NCBI RefSeq assembly: GCF_015767675.1 | Contig: NZ_CP065217.1 | Span: 1,798,001-1,862,000, forward strand | Source: Vibrio navarrensis | GTDB lineage: Bacteria > Pseudomonadota > Gammaproteobacteria > Enterobacterales > Vibrionaceae | Length of the DNA stretch: 64,000 nucleotides | Reading direction: 5' to 3' | In this document: positions 27,263 to 36,335 of the stretch, in pieces | Position numbering within the stretch: position 1 is the stretch's first letter | Layout of the letters: every line of letters starts with the position of its first letter | The notes under the pieces: generated by a model | Databases searched by the model: none | What the model saw: only the letters and a program-made list of their open reading frames with translations | Told to the model about the DNA's origin: nothing | Position numbers and translations under genes: made by a program

Positions 27263-27508
27263 TTATCTCACACTTGAATGATGAGACACGCTCTCTAACC
27301 TTTCTGCCAACCAAATTTTAATGATTGATTGACGTGTTACACCAATACGACTCGCTTCTCTGTCCAATGACTCAAGCATCCAGGCTGGAAAATCTACATT
27401 GACTCGTTTTTGCTTATGCATCGGTCTTTTAGCTTGCGATAGATCCAAGTCCATTACGATATCATCGTCGTCACTTTCAAACTTGGCATCAAATTCATGC
27501 GCTTTCAT
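27263..27508 (-). CDS. brnA: BrnA antitoxin
   Basis: 81 aa. An acidic N-terminus (FESDDDDIVMDLDLSQAKRP) is followed by a ribbon-helix-helix (KRVNVDFPAWMLESLDREASRIGVTRQSIIKIWLAERL), as in BrnA. It neutralises BrnT and represses the operon with it. The start overlaps the end of brnT by 14 bp. Confidence 0.9.
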   Translation of the reverse strand: MKAHEFDAKFESDDDDIVMDLDLSQAKRPMHKQKRVNVDFPAWMLESLDREASRIGVTRQSIIKIWLAERLESVSHHSSVR

Positions 27509-27761
27509 AAAGGCTTACCTCCGCTTTCCGTGAACGCCGAACTGAGATGATCCTGATATTCGTACCTCGGTAGGTAATTACTCCTGACCAATGCTTACCG
27601 TTTAGTAAGCCGACAACCAAATATCTGGGCTCATCACTCGTGTTAGCAGGGATCTCGATAAGATCTGAATCATTCCACAACCCTTGAGCTGTATGAAAAT
27701 CAATACCGTGCTTTTCGAGATTACTTCTGCTTTTGTTTTCATCAAATTCAAATTTAATCAT
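27495..27761 (-). CDS. brnT: BrnT toxin (RelE-fold ribonuclease)
   Basis: 88 aa from the ATG at 27761. MIKFEFDENKSRSNLEKHGIDFHTAQGLWND, EPRYLVVGLLNGKHWSGVITYRG and IRIISVRRSRKAEVSLYE match the BrnT family, including the W-D, R-x-x-V-G and IISVRRSR blocks. BrnT cleaves RNA and stops translation. The toxin gene precedes the antitoxin gene, as is normal for BrnTA. The start codon lies at the edge of a perfect inverted repeat (27760-27789). Confidence 0.93.
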   Translation of the reverse strand: MIKFEFDENKSRSNLEKHGIDFHTAQGLWNDSDLIEIPANTSDEPRYLVVGLLNGKHWSGVITYRGTNIRIISVRRSRKAEVSLYESA

Positions 27762-27789
27762 GAGTAAAAACCACACCCTTTTTACTCAT
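27760..27789 (-). promoter_or_regulatory. Perfect inverted repeat at the brnT start
   Basis: ATGAGTAAAAA and TTTTTACTCAT, 11-bp arms separated by eight bases. It covers the brnT leader up to the start codon and could be the BrnTA operator or an mRNA hairpin limiting brnT translation. Confidence 0.6.
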
Positions 27790-27817
27790 TAGGCAAACTT
27801 TGTTTATTGATGACGGC

Positions 27818-27937
27818 TAACGCCCAATTAAGTGGTGAGCAACGCACTGGCTAAGCCGCGGCATTGCACCGTAAAGCACTTTACCTGACGCATAGTAAAA
27901 CCGCCACGCGTTGAGAATCCACTTGAATTGTTTGTTA
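27818..27937 (-). repeat. attC site
   Basis: Class g variant, near-twin of 7533-7652. Belongs to the tacAT-like cassette. Confidence 0.95.
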
Positions 27938-27947
27938 TATTCGTAGC

Positions 27948-28481
27948 CTATTGATTAAAAAGCTGTTCTACCGTTTTCATTGGTAAGAACATACGAATAC
28001 GCCCATTATGTTCGCACAACACTTCAAAACCGAACTTCGTATAGAACGCTTGAGCGGAGTCTGTCAGACAGTCCACAACAATTGCGTATACCCTCATGTG
28101 ATGATTCACTTCCCACAAGTACTTCAGCGCACGAATTAGACTGACCTTTCCAAGTCCAGAACCGTGAAATTCTTTGTGCACCGCTAATTGAGCCAACAGA
28201 AAAACAGGGATTGGATATCTCGGTAGTTTCTTTGCTAATTGTGTCGGTAATGTTTCTCGGCTGATTGAGCTCGGGGCAACACTATAAAATGCACAAATAG
28301 CAAATTTTTGATTTAACAGTGGCTGAGCACTAGGTAAAACCATTGTTCGGCTAATACCTGCTTGCATGTGCTTTGCAGCTTGAGTTTTGATAAATGTGTT
28401 TAGCTCTTGCTCACCACAGTCAAATGAGTCGCGGTCATGCTTTGATTTACTAAGTTCTACAAACTCTTTGCCCCAACTCAC
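27948..28481 (-). CDS. GNAT toxin of a DUF1778 module (TacT/AtaT-like)
   Basis: 177 aa. The N-terminal SKSKHDRDSFDCGEQELNTFIKTQA block is the hallmark of toxin GNATs paired with DUF1778. QLAVHKEFHGSGLGKVSLIRAL binds acetyl-CoA, and AQAFYTKFGFEVL carries the usual Tyr. Members acetylate the amino acid on charged tRNA and block translation. The start overlaps the antitoxin end by four bases (ATGA type). Confidence 0.93.
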   Translation of the reverse strand: MSWGKEFVELSKSKHDRDSFDCGEQELNTFIKTQAAKHMQAGISRTMVLPSAQPLLNQKFAICAFYSVAPSSISRETLPTQLAKKLPRYPIPVFLLAQLAVHKEFHGSGLGKVSLIRALKYLWEVNHHMRVYAIVVDCLTDSAQAFYTKFGFEVLCEHNGRIRMFLPMKTVEQLFNQ

Positions 28482-28747
28482 TTGATACCGCTCTTCTCTG
28501 TATATTTAACAGCTTCAAGCAAAGCTTGATTCGGTACTTTTACTTTATTACACGCAGCCATAAACTCGTCAAAAACACTGTCTTTAACCATAATACTTTC
28601 ATGCTCCTCAATAACATGAGTCGCATCTTCGTCCATAAGCCTCACCACATATTCAGTGAGACTTTTTAAACCAAGTAAAGCCGATGCCTTTTCGGCTTTT
28701 GCCTTGATCTCTTCATCAAGGCGGATATCTAAACGTGCCGTTGCCAT
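28478..28747 (-). CDS. DUF1778 (TacA-like) antitoxin
   Basis: 89 aa from the ATG at 28747, preceded by AGGAGGGG. MATARLDIRLDEEIKAKAEKASALLGLKSLTEYVVRLMDED is a ribbon-helix-helix; the C-terminal KDSVFDEFMAACNKVKVPNQALLEAVKYT should cover the toxin active site. It neutralises the GNAT and represses the operon. Confidence 0.93.
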   Translation of the reverse strand: MATARLDIRLDEEIKAKAEKASALLGLKSLTEYVVRLMDEDATHVIEEHESIMVKDSVFDEFMAACNKVKVPNQALLEAVKYTEKSGIK

Positions 28748-28760
28748 AACCCCTCCTATG

Positions 28761-28777
28761 TACGGATACATTCCGTA
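28761..28777. promoter_or_regulatory. Operator-like palindrome of the DUF1778/GNAT operon
   Basis: TACGGATACATTCCGTA, a 17-bp near-perfect palindrome between the promoter and the start codon. Further TACGGAA half-sites lie at about 28820-28840, upstream of the -35. Confidence 0.6.
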
Positions 28778-28787
28778 ATGTTGAGAG

Positions 28788-28816
28788 ATTATAGTCCAAA
28801 CTTAAAGCACATTCAA
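28788..28816 (-). promoter_or_regulatory. Predicted promoter of the DUF1778/GNAT operon
   Basis: TTGAAT (28811-28816), a 17-bp spacer, TATAAT (28788-28793) on the minus strand. Confidence 0.65.
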
Positions 28817-28850
28817 TTAGTACGGAAAGTTTACGGAACGAGGGAGAATA

Positions 28851-28970
28851 TAACGCCCGCTTAAGGGGCAGACAACGCTACTACTAAGCTCCCGCATAAC
28901 ACCGTAATCACTCAAACCAACGCATGGTAAAAATGCCGCGCGTTGGCTGTCCCTCTTGAAGCGTTTGTTA
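28851..28970 (-). repeat. attC site
   Basis: Class b. Holds the stop of the broken gene 28968-29879. Confidence 0.95.
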
Positions 28971-29103
28971 GCTGGCTAACTGCCAACGGTTAAGGTGAAA
29001 GAATAACAAACCTTGAACAGATCCGAGCAAGCCTATAGAAACACTGATTGGCAAGGCGAAAAACAGAACATACTTTACGATGTCGTTTAAATCTGCACCA
29101 TCA

Positions 29104-29709
29104 AGGTTGGTTATCCTTAACGGACATTAAATAGTCACCGCCTCTAAGAACAATATCTTCCGCTATGGCTCTTTGACATCCCATGGCATCTAGGCTGATA
29201 ACTCGGTCTTCAACTTGGATTAATTTCAATATCTGGGGAATTAACGTGATCTCATTCGATTTTTCATCCGTTTTCAACTGCCCTAGCACAAGGCCAGTAT
29301 CTACAGAATACGCGTTCACCATATGAGTTAAGCATTTGTTTTTACTATAATCATACGTACCTTTTAATGACTTGCCATCTATGGCAACATGATGGGTCAC
29401 TAAGGATTTTTCTCGCCGAATATCATTACACCATCGAACGAAACACAATGAAAACTCATCTGGATCAATCAAACCCACTATTCGCGCCAAGGTATCGTGA
29501 CTAGGCACACCAGAAGAGTAGTCACTAAACTTACGAAACCAGGTTAAATTTTCCTCACCAAAGCCTTCGATTTCATCCCAAGTCTTCATTCCGCACAGCA
29601 TCGCTGTCACCACCTGGAACATCACTTCGAAGAAATTATAGGTCGATTTTCTTGCCTGACGAGTATCACTCAATATGCTAAAATGCTCTTTAAATTCGCT
29701 GTAATCCAT
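29104..29709 (-). pseudogene. ISAs1 type B transposase, N-terminal fragment
   Basis: The first 202 residues are intact (MDYSEFKEHFS to LMSVKDNQP), then the gene ends at the deletion. The acidic residue in the C-terminal block is missing. Confidence 0.9.
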
Positions 29710-29835
29710 ATTCGTCTTATCCTGCTTTATTTTTAACAGTATAAGATCACGTCAAGATCGCTAATTCAATCTATTTCTAAAAATTTTATCCCGAAATTCG
29801 ATAAAAAGGTGCGTCAATAACATGCGCGAACCCTG
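29104..29835 (-). mobile_element. ISAs1-family element type B, right-end fragment
   Basis: 732 bp identical in layout to the right part of 17491-18769, ending GCGCGAACCCTG. The left end is missing. Confidence 0.93.
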
Positions 29836-29965
29836 ACTAATATACCCATCAACTTACCTATCGAAAGTGGCAACAACATTCGTCGAAAATATGATAGCCC
29901 CGAACAAAGAAAGAACAAAAATTACGTCATTAATGCGAGTCAGTTAGTGATGTTACCGACTAGCC

Positions 29966-30085
29966 TAACGCCCGCTTAAGGGGCAGACAACGCTACTACT
30001 AACTTCCCGCATAACACCATAATCACGAAACCTAACGCATGATAAAAATGCCACGCGTTGGCTGTCCCTCTTGAAGCGTTTGTTA
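29966..30085 (-). repeat. attC site
   Basis: Class b. Holds the stop of 30083-30604. Confidence 0.95.
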
Positions 30086-30604
30086 TGTAACAATATTTTC
30101 CATCAGGTATATGTGATCAGCATACATTTGACCACCAATTCCATAAGCATCAGGAATAACACTATGTAATGTGAATCCACTTTTTATTAGCACTTTTTCC
30201 GAACCCAGATTACCTTCAGTAACCACAGCAGAAAAACTGTTTAGGCAAAACTGTTTTCGGGAATATTCGACTAAAGCTCGTAATGATTCTGTTCCATAAC
30301 CTCGACCGTGGAAACTAGGTAAAAACATAAAACCAACTTCAGCAGTTCCATTCTGGATGCAATAACCCGTTATACCCACTTTGATACCCGTTTCTAATTC
30401 CGAAGCAACCAAACAGTACCAATGACTAGAATCTGGTGTCCATGGTTCAAGCCTAGAACGAAATTTAGACTGAATTTCCAGCAAAGTCGGTTCATCAAAG
30501 CAAAGTGAAATGACCTCAGGATCGGTATGAAGTGTGTGAAATAGAGACCAATCATCTTCCGATATCGGAGACATCACTAAACGATCTGAAAATATTTTTT
30601 CCAC
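30083..30604 (-). CDS. GNAT-family N-acetyltransferase (RimJ/RimL-like)
   Basis: 173 aa. FSDRLVMSPISEDDWSLFHTLHTDPEVI is the typical RimJ/RimL opening, AEVGFMFLPSFHGRGYGTESLRALVEYS the acetyl-CoA loop, and NLGSEKVLIKSGFTLHSVIPD the C-terminal motif. Such enzymes acetylate N-terminal amines of proteins or small molecules; target unknown. Confidence 0.92.
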   Translation of the reverse strand: MEKIFSDRLVMSPISEDDWSLFHTLHTDPEVISLCFDEPTLLEIQSKFRSRLEPWTPDSSHWYCLVASELETGIKVGITGYCIQNGTAEVGFMFLPSFHGRGYGTESLRALVEYSRKQFCLNSFSAVVTEGNLGSEKVLIKSGFTLHSVIPDAYGIGGQMYADHIYLMENIVT

Positions 30605-30622
30605 TGAACCTTCCTTGTTACA

Positions 30623-30742
30623 TAACGCTGCGTTAAGGGGTGAATGCCGCCTAAACCAACTTCCCGCAGACCACTTTCACCACAAAACTCACCGCAAACC
30701 AAAAATGCCACGCGGCATGAATCCCTCTTAAACGCCTTGTTA
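30623..30742 (-). repeat. attC site
   Basis: Class e. Belongs to the A2 cassette at 30743. Confidence 0.95.
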
Positions 30743-31095
30743 TGTTTAAGACTCAAAGGGTTAAGTTTTGCGATACCAAGAGCATAACTCGACTTATCTT
30801 TGAAAACCAAAGTTAGAAGCTAAAAAGCTGAATTAACTCATAAATTTGATTGTACTGATATTGAGGTTTTAGCGTGAAAAACCGAAAGCTGGTGCAAAAA
30901 CGTTGAAACTAACATCGCTTCATTCGACTCACAAACGCACTGAACTTTAATGAGGCAACTCTCTGAATTTTTAGCGCCCACGAATTGGAGTCCAGAAAAC
31001 AGCGACCACTAAACGTAACTTGCCGACAAGACCAAAATTAGAAAGCTGAAAAAGCAAAGAAAAGATGCAACCAACTGATTTTACGTGACTAAACA
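30743..31095 (-). repeat. Orfless cassette family A, subtype A2, copy 9
   Basis: Complete; first box TTTAATGAGGCAA, second TTGCCGACAA. Confidence 0.85.
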
Positions 31096-31215
31096 TAACG
31101 CCCGCTTAAGGGGCAGACAACGCTACTACTAACTTTCCGCATAATACCGTAATCACCAAAACCAACGCATAGTAAAAATACCACGCGTTGGCTGTCCCTC
31201 TTGAAGCGTTTGTTA
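31096..31215 (-). repeat. attC site
   Basis: Class b. Holds the stop of the hydrolase gene. Confidence 0.95.
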
Positions 31216-31983
31216 GTTTTTGTGCTGCAACAAGAACTGCTCTAACATTTTACCAACCAATTCCGGAGATTCTTGATGCGAAGAATGTCCTGTCAATGGG
31301 ATATTCGCAAAACTACAACCTGTAATTTTCGACTTTAAAGCCGCTGCCTCTTCCAACGAAAACAAGAAGTCATTATCACCTCGCATTACTAATGTCGGGC
31401 AGCTAATTTTTTCAACTAATTTATGTGGATAACCAGATTCTGTTGTATCAAGCCAGACTGCTTTCACAGCGTCTACGAGTTTAGGGAAATCCGGTTTAGG
31501 ATTTGACGCCTCATATAAAGCAACATCATCTGCAAACCTTGATAACCAAAATTCAGCCGTCAAACCACTTAGTAATTCAACCGATGGATCATCTGCCTCT
31601 AATCGCCACTGCGAGCCAAGTGTCACCAAACAAGATACCCTTTTCGGCTCTTGTATTGCTAACCGATAACCTACGATACCACCGTCACTGAAACCAAAAA
31701 TTGAATATTTATCAATACCCAAATGGCTCAGAACATGCTGAACATCTTGTTGATATTGCATGTAATTAAGTGGACGATCACCTAAAAGAGACTTCCCGTG
31801 ACCACGGAAATCTATACTTATCAATTGATAGTCAGCAGCTACATATTTATGAATTGAACTTAACTCATTCAATGAACCAAGACCGCCATGAAGCATCAAT
31901 AAAGGCTTGCCATCATGATTACCTGAAAGCTCGTAATAAATCTCGGAGCCACTAACACTTACATATCCATTTTTATTTTTCAT
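31213..31983 (-). CDS. Alpha/beta-fold hydrolase
   Basis: 256 aa from the ATG at 31983; a TTG four codons upstream is the alternative. The oxyanion region is LLMLHGGLGS, the nucleophile elbow GFSDGG (Ser near 97), the acid Asp in MRGDNDFLF and the catalytic His in LTGHSSHQESPE, a complete Ser-Asp-His triad. Layout fits small esterases or C-C hydrolases of the MhpC/BioH type. No signal peptide, so cytoplasmic. Substrate unknown. Confidence 0.93.
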   Translation of the reverse strand: MKNKNGYVSVSGSEIYYELSGNHDGKPLLMLHGGLGSLNELSSIHKYVAADYQLISIDFRGHGKSLLGDRPLNYMQYQQDVQHVLSHLGIDKYSIFGFSDGGIVGYRLAIQEPKRVSCLVTLGSQWRLEADDPSVELLSGLTAEFWLSRFADDVALYEASNPKPDFPKLVDAVKAVWLDTTESGYPHKLVEKISCPTLVMRGDNDFLFSLEEAAALKSKITGCSFANIPLTGHSSHQESPELVGKMLEQFLLQHKN

Positions 31984-32026
31984 TTTATCGACCAACTACG
32001 TTTGTATTGATTTGACCTGAAAAAAC

Positions 32027-32146
32027 TAACGCCCTGCTAAGGGGTGAGCAATGCACTACCAAGGCTAACGCACACCGCCTGAATCACAAAACCCACCGCA
32101 TGCTAAAAATGCCACGCATTGCGAATCCCGCTTAAGCAGTTTGTTA
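32027..32146 (-). repeat. attC site
   Basis: Class h. Belongs to the D cassette at 32147. Confidence 0.95.
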
Positions 32147-32495
32147 GCTTAAATTTCAGCACCTTAAGATTTACTAAACCTGAGATTAACCCGATTTAGG
32201 AAACCAGCAAACCACCTGCGTTTTAAAACCCGAAATTACTCAAACTTTGTGGCCGTTCATGCGCTTTGAAAACCAGTAAATTTTGATAACTCATTTTCGG
32301 AAAACTCAAAGCGAAAGCAAAACTTCCAAAGCGACTTTGCGGCAAACTGGCTAACCTCGCACAATCCCAAAACTCAATTGAGGCAACAGCTCAAAACTCG
32401 CGTTGTCAAACAATGCGGATTTGCCGAAAAACCTGAACGAATTGCCAAAGGAAGAAATGAAAAACCACAACCAATTGATTTTATTTGTTTTAAGC
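32147..32495 (-). repeat. Orfless cassette family D, copy 2
   Basis: Complete, no gene. TTGAGGCAA is at 32378-32386 and TTGCCGAAAA at 32421-32430, only 43 bp apart. Confidence 0.86.
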
Positions 32496-32615
32496 TAACG
32501 CCCGGTTAAGGGGCAGCCAACGCCATTACCAAGCTTCTGCATAACACCGTAACCACAAAAACCAACGCATGATAAAAATGCCGCGCGTTGGCTGTCCCTC
32601 TTGAACCGTTTGTTA
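32496..32615 (-). repeat. attC site
   Basis: Class b'. Belongs to the A cassette at 32616. Confidence 0.95.
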
Positions 32616-32964
32616 TGTTTAAGCTTCAATGACTTACGTTTTACCAAAACCAAGATTAACTCGGTTTTGACTGACAAACAAAAGCCAAGACCTGAAAAAC
32701 TGAAACGACTCATAGATTTGAAAAACAGACTTTTAATTTCGGCAATTCAAGCCCAAAAACTTGTGGTTAAAATACTGATTGAGCCAGCCGCACAAACCTC
32801 GCGCTTACTCGAAAATTGATTGAGGCAATTCTCTGAATTTCCAGCGCCAAAGAATAGATGTCCAGAAAGCAGCGCCAGACGAAGCCAACTTGCCGACAAA
32901 CACAAAACCAACAAGCCGAGGGAGCAAGAAAAGATGCAACCAACTGATTTTTGGTGATTAAACA
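32616..32964 (-). repeat. Orfless cassette family A, copy 10
   Basis: Complete. A one-base deletion (GGAGCAAGAAAAG, 32925 region) shifts the minus frame seen in other copies. Near-twin of 61413. Confidence 0.87.
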
Positions 32965-33085
32965 TAACGCCGCGTTAAGGGGTGAGTGCCGCATAAACCA
33001 ACTTTCCGCAGACCACTTTCACCACCAAAACCAACCGCATACCAAAAATGCTACGCGGCACGAATCCCTCTTGAACGCTTTGTTA
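32965..33085 (-). repeat. attC site
   Basis: Class e. Belongs to the A cassette at 33086. Confidence 0.95.
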
Positions 33086-33434
33086 TGCTTAAGCCTCAAT
33101 GACTTACCTTTTGCCAAACTGAGATTAACTCAGCTTTAACTCACAAACAAAAACCAAAAACCAAAAAACTGAAATGACTGATAATTTTGAAAATCAGACT
33201 TTGAACTTTGGCAGATAAAACCGAAAAACCTAAGATCAAACTTCTGATTGAGCCAACCGCCCTAACCTCACGCTTGCCCGAAAATTGATTGAGGCAACGC
33301 TCTGAATTTCCAGCGCCAAAGAATAAGTGTCCAGAAAACAGCGCCCACTGAAGCAAACTTGCCGACAAACACAAAACTGAAAAGCCAAAGGAACAAAGAA
33401 GAACAATAACACACTGATTTTGCGTGATTAAGCA
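33086..33434 (-). repeat. Orfless cassette family A, copy 11
   Basis: Complete; close to the ISL3-split copy 1. The minus frame is open from the attC to 33141. Confidence 0.87.
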
Positions 33435-33556
33435 TAACGCCGCGTTAAGTGGTGAGCAACGCAGACAACTAGACCTAAAGTATTGTGCCGTAAACACTTA
33501 AGTAGAAGCAAACTGAGAATGCCAAGCGTTGGGAATCCGTCTTAAACGCTTTGTTA
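33435..33556 (-). repeat. attC site
   Basis: Class g (GCGTTAAGTGG paired with CCGTCTTAAACGC). Belongs to the cassette of 33565-34242. Confidence 0.95.
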
Positions 33557-33564
33557 TGCGCATT

Positions 33565-34242
33565 TCAAAGAACTCCGGAAGGTAAGTTTATATATTTCTT
33601 TCCCGAGAGTAAGTCATCAAGTAATCCATTGGGTATCGACTCTTGATCATCAAAGCGCATGATGAACGACAGGCTGTTTAAGTCTACCTCAGGGCGAGCA
33701 TACTCTTCTTCTCCGAGTACAATTTGCATCCCAAGCATATATAGCGACGTGTCAGTATATCCGATACCATTTGACGCATAATATGTTGTGATAATTATCG
33801 GGACTTCCCTATCTGCAATTTTCACAAAGCCGCTTTCTGGCTTTACTGATTCGAGAAAAAGCTCTTCTAAGTCAAACATAACGGCACCCATTCGTAACAC
33901 CTGTCCGTCAGAGGCTATAGGTGCAGGCTCACCGTATATCTTTGATGGAAAGACAACTTGCCCTTTCATAAAATGAGCGCTATCTGAAATTGGTAAAACA
34001 GACATGCTGAACTTGTCTTCTCCAGAAAACACTCCCTTTAATATTAATAACCTTTCCTGTTTGTACTGAGCTATTGCTAACTGGTTAGCTTGATACGAAA
34101 AAAAAGCACTAATGCATGAGATAAATACAGCAAATATTGAAATCAATATAGGTAGAGATTGATTTTTAGCCAATTTAACAAATCGACTTTCACTAGTTAC
34201 TTCTGTGTCTTCTTGTTCCTGAGTTGGGTCACTCTTATTCAT
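33565..34242 (-). CDS. Single-pass membrane protein of unknown function
   Basis: 225 aa from the ATG at 34242, preceded by GTGAG. Residues 1-28 are polar and acidic (cytoplasmic tail). One membrane helix at about 30-52 (SLPILISIFAVFISCISAFFSYQA) is followed by a 170-residue domain rich in beta strands (QVVFPSKIYGEPAPIASDG, VPIIITTYYASNGIGYTDTSLYML). I do not recognise the family. The helix-then-soluble layout resembles proteins annotated only as hypothetical in other integrons. Confidence 0.8.
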   Translation of the reverse strand: MNKSDPTQEQEDTEVTSESRFVKLAKNQSLPILISIFAVFISCISAFFSYQANQLAIAQYKQERLLILKGVFSGEDKFSMSVLPISDSAHFMKGQVVFPSKIYGEPAPIASDGQVLRMGAVMFDLEELFLESVKPESGFVKIADREVPIIITTYYASNGIGYTDTSLYMLGMQIVLGEEEYARPEVDLNSLSFIMRFDDQESIPNGLLDDLLSGKKYINLPSGVL

Positions 34243-34280
34243 AAATCTCACTTGAAAATTGACACTTTACTGAATGCGTA

Positions 34281-34400
34281 TAACGCCCGCTTAAGGGGCA
34301 GACAACGCTACTACCAACTTTCCGCATAACACCATAATCACAAAAACCAACGCATAGTAAAAATGCCGCGCGTTGGCTGTCCCTCTTGAAGCGTTTGTTA
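34281..34400 (-). repeat. attC site
   Basis: Class b. Holds the stop of the split GNAT gene. Confidence 0.95.
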
Positions 34401-34902
34401 TGTTTTGGGCCAATGGGTACGATTTAGACCATAAACAGCATGATCTACAACTCGGCCATTCAAATTTTCTGCGCGACTGATTATGCCCTCAAGCGAGAAA
34501 CCTAAACGTTCACATACATTACGACTTGGAATATTTTCGCTTGCTGCTGATATCTGAACTTTTTCCATATCAAACTCAGTAAAAGCCAAGTCGGTCAGTT
34601 TTAAAACCGACTTACTCACGATACCTTTACCTTGGTATTCAGAGCTTAACCAGTAGCCAATCTCTACTTTTTTAAGTTGACGGTTAATACTGTTAAAACT
34701 GATATTTCCAACCAACTTATCTTGGTAAATCATCCCACAAACCAAGGATTTTCCATCAGCATAATCATGCAATGAACTTTTGATAAAGCTAAGAAAAAAC
34801 TCTTCATTGCTTGCATGAGGAGGCCAAGCTAACCATTGACTCAAGTATTCCCTCTCTCGACTGACAATTTCAAGATAGGCCGAAGCAAACTTGGGAGTAA
34901 CC

Positions 34903-36145
34903 CAGGGCAAGATCATGAACATTTCTTGTACAACGCAAGGTTAAATTTGACCTGAAGCACGGTCTGTGATCTTATGCTCTTCTTTTGGGGAGCGACCATG
35001 AATATTAATACCATCAAAGCGCATTTCAGTATCATCCGTGACAAACGGCAAAGTGCAAAAGTTGATTATCCTCTGTTTGATATTTTGTTTGGGTCTATCT
35101 GTGCCGTGATAGCCGGAGGTCAAGGCTGGACTGACATTCGTGAATATGTTCTTGGCCACCATGAGTGGTTTCTTAAACAGGGGCTGTTTGAAAACGGTGT
35201 GCCTGTCGACGATACCTTTGCTCGTTTGATTGCAAATATTGATCCTGCCGAGTTTCGCGACTGCTTCCTGGGTTGGATGAATGCGGTACATACCATGACG
35301 TTTGGTGAGGTGGTTGCCATTGATGGCAAGACTTTGCGCGGCTCCTACGATAGAGACGACAGGCAAAGCACCATCCATATGGTGAGCGCCTATGCAAGTG
35401 CTAACCAAATGGTACTGGGTCAACTCAAAACCAACAATAAAAGCAATGAAATTACCGCGATTCCAGAGCTTATTAAGATGCTCGACTTGCGAGGAGCTAT
35501 CGTGACGATTGATGCGATGGCCTGCCAGACCAAGATTGCCAAGGCGATCACTAGCAAGGGCGGTGATTACTTGTTGGCAGTAAAGGGGAATCAAGGCAAG
35601 TTGTCGGCAGCCATACAGACAGCCTTCGCCCCACACCGCCGTGCCCCAATTGACAAAACCACCTATCAAATCGAGAAACAAAAAGGCCGCGTTGAAGCAC
35701 GTACTTGCCATGTACTCAAGGCTAGTGAGTTAGAGGGTGACTTCTCAACGTGGAGCGGACTCACCAGTATTGTCATGGTTGAAAATTACCGAGTAGCCAA
35801 AGGTAAAGCGCCAAAGTTGGAGTACCGCTACTACATAAGTTCAGCAGACCTGACCGCGGAGCAGGCAGGAAATGCCATTCGAGCCCACTGGGGCATAGAG
35901 TCAATGCACTGGATTTTAGATGTGAGCATGCGAGAAGACGCTTGTCAGATTTACCGACAAAACGCGGCTGAAAATTTGGCAGGTTTAAGACACATGGCAC
36001 TTAACATGCTAAGAGCTGAGCCAAGCAAAATTAGTGTGCCAATGAAGCAGAAACGTTGCATGATGAACCCCGGCTTCTTGGAGCAAGTCTTAGTTGCTGG
36101 ATTTAAGTCAATGACTAAATTCTAACCATTCATGCGGACGCCCTG
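34903..36145 (+). mobile_element. ISAs1-family element type A, copy 2
   Basis: 1243 bp; CAGGGC...GCCCTG ends; 10-bp duplication GGGAGTAACC at 34893-34902 and 36146-36155. A clean insertion. Confidence 0.97.
34998..36125 (+). CDS. ISAs1-family transposase (type A element)
   Basis: 375 aa, identical to 8067-9194, with the same GGGGAG ribosome site. Because this copy has intact ends and target repeats it is likely the active or most recently moved one. Confidence 0.95.
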   Translation: MNINTIKAHFSIIRDKRQSAKVDYPLFDILFGSICAVIAGGQGWTDIREYVLGHHEWFLKQGLFENGVPVDDTFARLIANIDPAEFRDCFLGWMNAVHTMTFGEVVAIDGKTLRGSYDRDDRQSTIHMVSAYASANQMVLGQLKTNNKSNEITAIPELIKMLDLRGAIVTIDAMACQTKIAKAITSKGGDYLLAVKGNQGKLSAAIQTAFAPHRRAPIDKTTYQIEKQKGRVEARTCHVLKASELEGDFSTWSGLTSIVMVENYRVAKGKAPKLEYRYYISSADLTAEQAGNAIRAHWGIESMHWILDVSMREDACQIYRQNAAENLAGLRHMALNMLRAEPSKISVPMKQKRCMMNPGFLEQVLVAGFKSMTKF

Positions 36146-36214
36146 GGGAGTAACCAAAGCCAGTTTCAGATCGGTATCAACATCCAATATAAACATGATT
36201 TCCTCTTAAAAACA

Positions 36215-36335
36215 TAACGCCGCGTTAAGGGGTGCCGGCACGCAATACAAAAGCTACCGCACAGCGACTTAATCACTGAACCCAACGCAAACCGAAAATG
36301 CCACGCGTGCCAAATCCCTCTTAAACGCTTTGTTA
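36215..36335 (-). repeat. attC site
   Basis: Class d (GTGCCGG variant of the left arm). Belongs to the A cassette at 36336. Confidence 0.95.

Larger units (their letters stand above)
28968..29879 (-). pseudogene. Small membrane protein gene split by an ISAs1-B fragment
   Basis: The C-terminal piece (28968-29103) reads DGADLNDIVKYVLFFALPISVSIGLLGSVQGLLFFHLNRWQLAS and stops in the attC. It has one clear membrane helix. The N-terminal piece starts at 29879 with MLLPLSIGKLMGILV just right of the IS fragment. The IS fragment lacks its left end, so an unknown amount of the gene is deleted and the frame across it cannot be checked. Family unknown. Confidence 0.5.
34398..36196 (-). pseudogene. GNAT acetyltransferase (RimL-like) split by ISAs1-A
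   Basis: The N-terminus MFILDVDTDLKLALVTPKFA is encoded at 36196-36146 and the remaining 165 or so residues at 34902-34398. Removing the IS and one 10-bp repeat restores a continuous gene. Motifs: WLSSEYQGKGIVSKSVLKLTD (acetyl-CoA loop) and NIPSRNVCERLGFSLEGI. A start provided by the IS end (MFMILPWVTPKFA) might still allow a near-complete protein, so residual function is possible. Confidence 0.9.

Noticed and set aside
32495..32713. Frames containing KHNKRFKRDSQR (here and at 19905, 21856, 39199, 61259)
   Set aside because: Translation of the attC itself plus orfless cassette tail; no ribosome site.
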